Source: Mytilisepta virgata (Eukaryota; Mollusca; Bivalvia; Mytilida; Mytilidae). Taken from it: DNA of 64,000 nucleotides. The notes below the pieces were generated by a model, which did not search any database, was not told where the DNA came from, and saw only the letters and a program-made list of their open reading frames with translations. The translations under genes were made by a program, and so were the position numbers. Location of the stretch: positions 46,814,230-46,878,229 of the forward strand of contig CM051516.1 in NCBI GenBank assembly GCA_028015205.1, written 5' to 3'. Below are positions 61,101 to 64,000 of this stretch, piece after piece. Each line of letters opens with the position of its first letter. The stretch's first letter is position 1.

Positions 61101-61468
61101 CACATATATATTTGGGTTCAGGCTTTTACATTATAGCTGGATAAGTCAATATTAAAGCGAAAAATGCAACGGAATACATGTACATTAAATAGCAAATAAA
61201 TCATTGATGCAAGATTTACACAGAAAATTACAGGTGATCGATCCAGGCTCTTGGGAGCATCTTTTTTTGGAAACTCGTCAATTGTTGAAATTTCATATTT
61301 GTATTAATCATTGAAAATTTAAATGTATTCACAGGAATAATTCCTTGTCTCAGCTTCTTAGAAACATGCTTCAAAAGTTTGATGAAAGTGGGTCCAAAAT
61401 GGAATCAACAGACATCCTTACACGTAGACTATGTGATTGTCTCGAGAATTATAAGGACAAGGAAAAAG
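19220..61468 (+). CDS. Second DED-like/NB-ARC gene, 5' three exons (continues past window)
   Basis: Head-to-head paralogue of the minus-strand gene. Exons 19220-19616, 55971-56076 and 61335-61468 join in phase 1, phase 2, then exit in phase 1, the same series as gene 2. Encoded: an N-terminal helical domain with ELLESVEKIQEKKILSDEEI and LMMVADSLELYTDLGSKKV (death-effector-like), the linker HLKGRQKDVETIL (equivalent of FVGREEEIKTM), Walker A GMAGNGKTT, and the helical stretch before Walker B. The ATG at 19220 has A at -3. The Walker B exon was not found before 64000. The first coding intron would be about 36.4 kb, mostly repeats. If the exons are not joined in vivo, the alternative is a broken 19-kb copy plus a separate gene whose first exon lies elsewhere. 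Confidence 0.7.
19925..20110 (-). repeat. Dispersed repeat R1 family copy (reverse orientation)
   Basis: Reverse complement of 10727-10890, including GGGTTCACTCCTGG, GTTGTTCATTG and TATATTTGTCC. It directly abuts the fold-back element at 20116. Confidence 0.8.
20116..20540. mobile_element. Fold-back element with ~73-bp arms
   Basis: Arms 20116-20190 and 20469-20540 are inverted repeats sharing AATGGTGAGCTGTCAA and AAACGACTTAAATGTACAAA. They are separated by about 280 bp with no ORF. Confidence 0.8.
21130..21600 (+). repeat. Dispersed repeat R3, copy 1
   Basis: Contains GGAACGCCGTAACTGTCTT, then TTTACGTCCTGTCATTTC and TTGTCAATCAGTTGTATGTT. The reverse complement recurs at 54890-55290 with high similarity over about 400 bp; a fragment of it lies at 52265-52335. 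Its many T-rich ORFs are not coding. Confidence 0.8.
22331..22430. repeat. Near-palindromic hairpin
   Basis: ATAAGCCGCTCGACACAAT...GAAGCTTTTT pairs with AAAAAGCTTCACATTGTGTC...CGGCTGATAT around a loop GTTCGCTACGCTCAC. Arms are about 35-40 bp with a few mismatches. This type of self-complementary repeat is common in invertebrate genomes. Confidence 0.75.
22560..28100. other. Intronic AT-rich stretch, little recognisable
   Basis: Deep inside the giant intron. I see only a MITE right end at 25431-25443 (CGGTTTGACTGTA) preceded by GGGCACC-type repeats from 25275, and a possible decayed relative of the 48.6-kb element at 26930-27150. No exon-like ORF with convincing splice sites. Confidence 0.4.
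28161..28189. repeat. Poly(A) tract
   Basis: About 29 uninterrupted A. It may be the tail of a retroposed sequence reading left to right, but no source element is recognised upstream. Confidence 0.6.
28190..32290. other. Intronic stretch with nothing firmly recognised
   Basis: AT-rich. 29940-30005 is a short array of AAGGAATAAGGAA-like units. The ORF at 30831-31073 follows a possible acceptor but has no recognisable domain and I do not call it a gene. Confidence 0.4.
32880..33385 (-). repeat. Reverse fragment of CTCACCTG-ended element family (R4)
   Basis: The right part (33290-33385: GACGACGGACGACGAAGGACGCC, then a GGATCAGGTGACT end) is the reverse complement of the left end of the element at 35912. 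Upstream text such as CAACAAAGGCTTGACCGATTCGTC matches the CGAATCGGTCAA...TTTGTTG block at 36027. An internal-unit fragment (GCTGCCAAGTTGGG) lies at 32390. Confidence 0.7.
33860..34030. repeat. Diverged R1-family-like repeat
   Basis: Shares the arrangement AACAACATGGACTCC...CGACTCAGGTGCTCCG..AGAGTAAGCAG with the R1 copies at 10.8 and 55.7 kb, but is considerably diverged. Confidence 0.55.
34425..34661 (-). mobile_element. Candidate tRNA-derived SINE
   Basis: On the minus strand the head carries a B-box-like GTTCGATCCCC about 35 nt after TGGTCTTGTGCTAGCT. A body follows with AGTAAGAGCAAACACTG and GACATGTCTTCCTGTGGAC. I recall this central block from molluscan V-type SINEs; that is memory, not a search. 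Polymerase III promoter function is inferred only. Confidence 0.5.
35540..35556. repeat. Poly(C) tract
   Basis: A run of about 17 C. Other homopolymer runs lie at 36402-36413 (G) and 39524-39533 (C) in the neighbouring element pair. Confidence 0.8.
35912..37875 (+). mobile_element. R4 element, forward copy, with ~8 internal ~175-bp repeats
   Basis: Left end AGCTCACCTGACCC...GGGTCAAGTGAGCT is itself a hairpin, followed by a GTCCGTCGTC microsatellite. The right end reads GGTGAGCGATACAGGCTCTTGAGAGCC. The body (36510-37790) is a run of units with ACCAAGATGGCCGCCAC, GTTTAACATAGGGCCCTATG and TCTTGTCTGAAACCACTTGA. No coding capacity; short ORFs are chance. CTCACCTG/CAGGTGAG inverted ends suggest a non-autonomous DNA element. 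Confidence 0.8.
38125..39735 (-). mobile_element. R4 element, inverted copy facing 35912-37875
   Basis: Reverse complement of the same family: starts TCACCTGGATTTAACTTTTC (right end of the family), carries units with CATCTTGGTTGACAGTC and GGGTCCTATGTTAAAC, and ends in GACGACGAACGACGATGGACG then CCAAGTGATGGCA. With the forward copy it forms an inverted pair of about 3.8 kb with a spacer of about 250 bp. Confidence 0.8.
39900..41900. other. Intronic stretch with no recognised feature
   Basis: AT-rich, no convincing ORF or repeat boundary seen. Confidence 0.4.
41910..42591 (+). other. Displaced ribosomal DNA fragment: ITS1 (part)-5.8S-ITS2-first bases of 28S
   Basis: A GC-rich island in AT-rich intron DNA. 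It contains a 5.8S-like gene, flanked left by ITS1-like sequence with a poly(T) run (42000-42018) and right by ITS2-like sequence. It stops at CGACCTCA (42584-42591), the usual first bases of 28S, after which ordinary AT-rich DNA resumes. No 18S or 28S body is present. The several long ORFs here are artefacts of the GC content. Confidence 0.85.
42143..42301 (+). rRNA. 5.8S rRNA-like sequence, probably a pseudogene
   Basis: Very close to metazoan 5.8S: GCGGTGGATCACTCGGCTCG, GCAGCCAGCTGCGTGAATTA, GAATTGCAGGACACATTGAA, TTGAACGCACATTGCGGC and GGGTCACTCCCGAAGCCACG. Compared with the usual consensus I see single-base, mostly transition, differences (for example TCTATGCGG for TCTAAGCGG, GAAGAGCGC for GAAGAACGC, CGATATC for CGACATC). 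Without 18S/28S partners or an rDNA promoter it should not be processed as rRNA. Confidence 0.88.
42592..43937. other. Intronic stretch with no recognised feature
   Basis: AT-rich; 42600-42720 shows loose repeats of AAATTAAATGAA/ATATTCAATTTGAATAAA type. Nothing else seen. Confidence 0.4.
43938..44102 (-). CDS. Orphan exon-like ORF, antisense in the giant intron
   Basis: Minus-strand stretch bounded by a good acceptor (pyrimidine-rich ctatctttcattag, exon from 44102, or ag two bases on, exon from 44100) and a donor gtcatg at 43937. It encodes EAGEVSIYKYIRCALLKLL, SGLLAGGNLFRSEMDRN and NIKYTDYVFALDT without a stop. Composition looks protein-coding and unlike the surrounding AT-rich DNA. I do not recognise the family, and no companion exons were identified. 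It may be a retained exon of a broken gene or part of a nested gene. Confidence 0.35.
44220..46640. other. Intronic stretch with no recognised feature
   Basis: Very AT-rich with TA microsatellite-like patches (44755-44780, 46618-46630). No supported gene. Confidence 0.4.
46905..47170 (+). repeat. Mussel-type dispersed repeat (R5), diverged
   Basis: The end TTTTTCAGTTTTAGACAT...ATATATGAGTTTACTGTTC...GGTATCTTTCACCC matches, from memory, a repeat seen in very many Mytilus transcripts and introns. The boundaries are approximate. Confidence 0.45.
48621..48961. mobile_element. Complete ~340-bp MITE with GCCACACCAAATTGA inverted ends
   Basis: Left end AGCCACACCAAATTGA (48621) and right end TCAATTTGATGTGGCTT (to 48961) are terminal inverted repeats. 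The body is AT-rich and noncoding. Left-end relatives lie at 7913 and 21752. Confidence 0.8.
49637..49882 (+). CDS. Unidentified small ORF after a possible splice acceptor
   Basis: After ttattatcag (ending 49639) a frame of about 80 codons runs to a tag stop at 49880-49882. It includes NNDTIILSGNSCRVPYLTIL, IQDDVLKVSSLHQICGTDIE and YTQKRREKIIQHGNNKFN. Amino-acid composition is ordinary for protein, but no domain is recognised and no partner exons were found. It could be a decayed mobile-element ORF. Confidence 0.2.
   Translation, partial: SPVNNDTIILSGNSCRVPYLTILNEEQKGHIQDDVLKVSSLHQICGTDIEVRTLEIYTQKRREKIIQHGNNKFNTKDLYNV
50870..51010. repeat. CCACGAAAATT-type dispersed repeat
   Basis: Repeats of CCACGAAAATTGGTATCCACG and an AATGAATCCACAGTA end. 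A reverse-oriented relative spans about 22045-22550 (ACTGTGGATTCATTAATATT; TTTTCGTGGTTTTCGTGGG). Confidence 0.55.
51104..51301 (+). pseudogene. C-terminal fragment of a non-LTR retrotransposon ORF2
   Basis: Encodes NSIDFFLECPMYVNLRNNLF, then ISIETLLFGAD and ILFRYVHNYIHHTKSN ending in a stop. This H/C-rich 'F..C..Y...R..LF...ETLLFG...I..YVH.YI..TKR' ending is typical of the C-terminus of CR1/Nimbus-like LINE polyproteins in molluscs. The upstream reverse transcriptase is absent. Confidence 0.6.
52715..54070 (+). pseudogene. Broken non-LTR retrotransposon reverse transcriptase, C-terminal part
   Basis: The catalytic box YVDD is present (LLLYVDDAVILEESETG, about 52727-52777), followed by LEVNVSKTKIVIFRK and FTYLGISFSSNG, typical of LINE reverse transcriptases. 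Near 53105 a small deletion shifts the frame: DTMVV then EIWGFGNNSIIESF in another frame to about 53320. The C-terminal knuckle VDRDDRICDLCNLCEIGDEF (53835-53894) and HYLFICKFFCDERKK lead to a stop at 54070. A foreign piece of about 190 bp (about 53630-53825) interrupts the segment before the knuckle. The N-terminal endonuclease and most of the RT palm are missing. Not functional. Confidence 0.82.
53630..53825 (+). repeat. Insert in the retrotransposon, inverted copy at 54403-54595
   Basis: Contains AAAGACCGGTTAGTCAATTC, GAGCTTGAATTCTTATTTC, GGAAACAGGGGTTCACAAAA and GGATGGGGTCAATATAAGGG. The reverse complement recurs about 600 bp downstream with few changes. It splits the reverse transcriptase C-terminus. 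Confidence 0.8.
54403..54595 (-). repeat. Inverted copy of 53630-53825
   Basis: Shares every block listed for 53630-53825 in reverse orientation; the ORF here on the minus strand is the same chance frame as on the plus strand there. Just outside, 54715-54765 is also an inverted match to 51680-51735 (ATAATCAGAAGCATAAC block). Confidence 0.8.
54890..55290 (-). repeat. Dispersed repeat R3, copy 2 (inverted)
   Basis: Reverse complement of 21130-21600, ending in AAGACAGTTACGGCGTTCC. The two copies lie about 34 kb apart in opposite orientation inside the same intron. Confidence 0.8.
55640..55765 (+). repeat. Dispersed repeat R1 family copy
   Basis: Same strand as the 10727 copy: GGACAAATATACCTAAGGAG, AAAACGTAATCC, an internal deletion relative to that copy, then AAACCAGGAGTGAACCCAGG. 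It lies about 200 bp upstream of the P-loop exon. Confidence 0.8.
55971..56076 (+). CDS. Paralogue exon 2: Walker A (P-loop)
   Basis: 106 nt, acceptor ttttttctag before 55971 and donor gtaagt at 56077. With the upstream phase-1 base it encodes GVCITGMAGNGKTTLAEYI then GLQLKLSGKCFEKINAR. Same length and phases as 15516-15621 on the other strand. Lys and Thr of GNGKTT are the nucleotide-binding residues. Confidence 0.9.
56560..56830. repeat. Probable dispersed repeat fragment
   Basis: The GC-richer stretch with GGTGGGTTAAACCAGG and TTGGTTCAGGTATTTTC recalls a repeat abundant in mussel DNA (memory only). An ORF crosses it but shows no domain. Confidence 0.4.
56960..57115. repeat. Short tandem repeat, ~57-bp unit
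   Basis: Three diverged units of the form TGACTAACCAGTGCAATATG, TCATATTGACTAGTCCAATA, TGAT-TTTAA. The flanking TATTGGACTGAGGCGAAGCC and GAATATTGGACGGG may be element ends. Confidence 0.7.
57765..58090 (+). repeat. Mussel-type dispersed repeat (R2 family)
   Basis: Includes GGCGCATTTTTGCGCCAGTC (a small palindrome), AAAGCCCGCCTCCGGGTGCG, and the end TTTGGTCGGGTTGCTGTCTC then TTTGACACATTCCCCGTTTC. I recognise this end from many Mytilus sequences. A reverse fragment is at 11620-11700. Confidence 0.7.
59066..60635. repeat. 378-bp tandem array, 4 full copies plus a partial fifth
   Basis: The marker CAATCCAAAGATACTAATAT starts at 59071, 59449, 59827, 60205 and 60583, an exact 378-bp period. Units are nearly identical (a few single-base changes); the fifth breaks off after ATACTATGCTGTATA. 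No long ORF per unit. The near identity implies recent amplification or homogenisation. Confidence 0.95.
60705..61150. repeat. ~113-bp tandem array, four diverged units
   Basis: Units contain AAGGTCATTGAAAA, TAGCAACCGATGAAAA, CCTAGCAACCATATATATTT and GGTTCAGGACCC; starts near 60713, 60826, 60939 and 61053. Much more diverged than the adjacent 378-bp array. Confidence 0.8.
61335..61468 (+). CDS. Paralogue exon 3
   Basis: 134 nt, acceptor ttcacag before 61335, donor gttatt at 61469 (weak). It encodes NNSLSQLLRNMLQKFDES then DILTRRLCDCLENYKDKEK. The phase (2 in, 1 out) equals exon 3 of the minus-strand gene, and RNMLQ...RRL...L matches its FLQTT...RRILSYF pattern. Confidence 0.75.
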
Positions 61469-61747
61469 GTTATTATGTTTTTCTGTTTATACTCAGATAT
61501 TTTATATTAATGGTCAAGATTTACTTAACGCTACTTTAATGAATATTCATTATGGCTACTTGATATTATTATATGTTGTCGGGAAATTGATAGAAATTCA
61601 GGATGGAAAACACATTTATCCAAATACCCTGCCACTTTATGAACAAAAACAATATTTCGGCATCAGCTTTTATTTGACATTTCCATGAATCAAAAGAAAA
61701 TCAAATAACTCTGGAATTACTGATTTTTTATTTTTGTAAACATAATT

Positions 61748-63105
61748 AAGGTCTTTCCCTTTCCAAAGGGAAGACCTTACTGTATTTCTTATGATTATTA
61801 TTTTTTTTTCTGCCACAGATGGCAAAAAAGTGTTGCGACGTATCATTTCGAAACTTGGTACCATTATTCGGTCATACTCTGACTCGCTCTGACTGACCCT
61901 GCGAAACCGATCTATTTTTAGTAACAGAGTTATCTGCCCCGCTACCAAAAACCTTGTGTACAGATAAAATCAAAAATCATAATGGATATCAAAAATCTAA
62001 AGTGGGGAAAATGTTGTCAGACTCATGGCCATGATTTGACATGCGAAAAATTTTTTTCGATCCACTTCCTGGTTACGCGTTTTTGATTCGAAAAGTGTCG
62101 CGACGCGTCAAATTTTTTTTCTTCAAAACGGTTAGTCCTAGGAACTTGGGACCTTCAACTATCATCCTAGGTGACATATGTTGCATCCCAAAATGTCAAG
62201 GTGAAAAGTCAAATCTCAAGGTCAGAGGTCATATTACACTTTGTGTGCAGTATATCTCATGAACCATAAAAGATAGAAGCAGACATTAAATGGGGAAAAT
62301 ACTCCTCTCATTTAGACCTTTATTTGATATAAAGGGTCGAAAACTGTTCGATAAACCGTTTTCGAGTTATGGCCCTTGACGCGTTTCGGCTTATTTGTTT
62401 TTGGCTTATAACTTTTAAGCGGTCAGAGATAATATAGTAAAAATATAGGTTTTTTGTGACCGTCATTGTGAGTACTTCAATTTAAGACCAAAGTCCAATG
62501 TTTACGGGTAGCCATTTTCAAAATGTCGGACACCGTAAACAGTTTTTATGAAATAACACTTAAACCATACAAAATTGAAGTGGACAATACATGGGAAAAA
62601 TGTTCATCATGTCGAAATCTACAAAAAATGCTTCAAGTGCAAAAGCGTACAACTTATCGTTTTTGAGTTAATGCTCTTGATTCGTATTTTGAAAAATGAT
62701 TTTTTGTTTATAACTTTTTAACCATAAAAGATAATGAATAAAACAGATGGTTCGTTTGATAGAGAATTAAAAGACCTACAATTTGAGCCCAAACAGTACA
62801 TGATTCGGTTGAGTGTTTTCAAAATGGCGGCCAAAAACATATTGTAAACTGCGTTATTTACCAATTACTTTTAAACCGTTACAGATTATATAGTAAACAT
62901 GTATACTTTTTGTGTCCAGTAAGAAAAGAGCTTCAATTTAAGACCAAGGTCAAATGTCATATCTCAATGTCACACCTTAGCAACAAGAGTACCTTACCAG
63001 AAACTCCTCTTTTAGATTAAAATTGTCAGATTACCCCGTGTAGAAGAGACCCTTTTGGCCCTAAGGACCAGGTGAGCGATTCAGGCTCCTGGGAGCCTCT
63101 TTTTT
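61748..63105. mobile_element. Element with AAGGTCTTTCC hairpin start and R4-like right end
   Basis: Left boundary is the perfect palindromic AAGGTCTTTCC...GGAAGACCTT (61748-61778). The right end CAGGTGAGCGATTCAGGCTCCTGGGAGCC (63068-63096) is shared with the R4 elements. The body has repeated motifs around GTTTTCGAGTTATGGCCCTT and CAAAATGGCGGCC. No coding capacity. Confidence 0.65.
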
Positions 63106-63292
63106 AAATGGTTGCAGATATCAAGCTGATTTTTGCTGTGAGTCTACCTTGATGAGTTACAGATCAAGTTTACGTTTCGTTCCACTCCGATAATTTTATC
63201 AGAGTTATGCCCCTTGGACTTAGAAAAAATTTACTAAAAATTCAGTTTCCCGCACTTTTTTAAACAAATTCTTCCAGATATTGAACCAATTT

Positions 63293-63880
63293 TTGTCTCG
63301 CCTGCGAAGCAGAGCGGGACATAAGTGTTACTTTACCGGCGACGGCAGCGGCGTTGACTTTTGTGTTAAGGTTTTATGAGCACCGCCATATCTCAAGAAC
63401 TATAAGTCCTAGGTTGATGAAACTTGGTATGCATATGCCCCAGTAGTAGCTTAGCACAGTTGCATCCCAATCTTTTGACCTTGATTTTCCTGTTGAGTGA
63501 CTTTGACAACTTTCAATACATATAATAGCAGTGTTAAGGTTTTATGAGCACCTCCATATCTAAAGAACGACAAGTCCTAGGTTGATGAAACTTGGTATAC
63601 ATATGCCCCAGTAATAGCTTAGCACAGTTGCATCCCCATCTTGATTTTCTGGTTGAGTGACTTTGACAATTTTTAATGCATATAATAGCAGTGTTAAGGT
63701 TTTATGAGCACATCCATATCTCAAGAATTATAGGTCTTAGGTTGATGAAACTTGGTATGCATATGCCCTAGTAATAGCTTAGCACAGTTGCATGCCCATC
63801 TTTAACCTTGACCTTGATTTTCTGGTTGAGTGACTTTGATAATTTTTATTGCATATATTAGCAATGTTCAAGTTTTATAA
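63293..63880. repeat. Repeat beginning TGTCTCGCCTGCGAAGCAG with ~160-170-bp tandem units
   Basis: After the TCTCGCCTGCGAAGCAGAGCG start, units beginning TTAAGGTTTTATGAGCAC occur at 63366, 63534 and 63694, with a decayed one at 63866. Each holds GGTTGATGAAACTTGGTAT and TAGCTTAGCACAGTTGCAT. The element continues toward the right edge. Confidence 0.75.
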
Positions 63881-64000
63881 ACAACTTTTGGTCTCAGAAA
63901 CTGAAAATCCTTATAAATTTATGAAAATATAGTGGAAGTAAGAAAGAATTATTGTTTCTGATGGTTCCAGCAGGCAAGACATACTTAAGTGTTAACTCTT

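Larger units (their letters stand above)
58452..61275 (+). mobile_element. R4 element copy containing nested tandem arrays
   Basis: Left end TTAGCTCACCTGGCCC with GTCCGTCGTCGTCCG, right end ACAGGTGATCGATCCAGGCTCTTGGGAGC (61230-61260), as in 35912-37875. The body shares TTTTAAGGAAATTTTGCAG and GACCCCCTATAGGAG with that copy, but instead of the 175-bp units it holds the 378-bp array and the ~113-bp array. It sits in the intron before paralogue exon 3. Confidence 0.75.

Overview
The window is eukaryotic nuclear DNA. It is AT-rich and gene-sparse, its genes are split by GT-AG introns, and it is crowded with dispersed repeats and fold-back elements. The exon content (a bilaterian high-affinity choline transporter and large STAND/NB-ARC receptors) and the repeats point to a bivalve mollusc. 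Repeat families that I recognise from memory as abundant in mussels (for example at 57765-58090 and 46905-47170) suggest Mytilus or a close relative. That taxonomic call is recognition only and was not searched.

Three genes can be supported. (1) 1037-3191 (+) holds the last three coding exons of an SLC5A7/CHT1-type choline transporter whose 5' exons lie left of the window. (2) 4519-16457 (-) is a complete 11-exon gene, convergent with the transporter. I assembled it by matching splice sites and codon phase, giving a 3,882-nt CDS for about 1,293 residues. It has an N-terminal death-effector-like domain, an NB-ARC NTPase with Walker A, Walker B and sensor-1 motifs, a winged-helix-like segment, TPR-like helices, and a Ser/acid-rich tail with a short conserved-looking C-terminus. 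(3) 19220 to beyond the right edge (+) is a head-to-head paralogue. Its first three coding exons (19220-19616, 55971-56076, 61335-61468) have the same intron phases as gene 2, and its P-loop exon is the same length (106 nt). Its first coding intron is about 36.4 kb and most of the window lies inside it.

The giant intron (19617-55970) is a mosaic of repeats. It contains fold-back elements at 20.1-20.5 and 22.3 kb, a tRNA-derived SINE candidate (34.4-34.7 kb), and a fold-back pair of tandemly repetitive elements (35.9-39.7 kb). It also contains a displaced ITS1-5.8S-ITS2 ribosomal fragment (41.9-42.6 kb), an antisense orphan exon-like ORF (43.9-44.1 kb), remains of non-LTR retrotransposons (51.1-54.1 kb), and a repeat at 54.9-55.3 kb that is an inverted copy of 21.1-21.6 kb. 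Downstream, 58.45-61.27 kb is an element carrying a nested 378-bp tandem array with more than four near-identical copies and a second array of about 113-bp units. The right end (61.7-64.0 kb) holds two further repeat elements.

The two STAND genes probably act as cytoplasmic ligand- or damage-sensing signalling ATPases in an innate immune or cell-death pathway. That is inferred from architecture only. The choline transporter is an unrelated neighbour.
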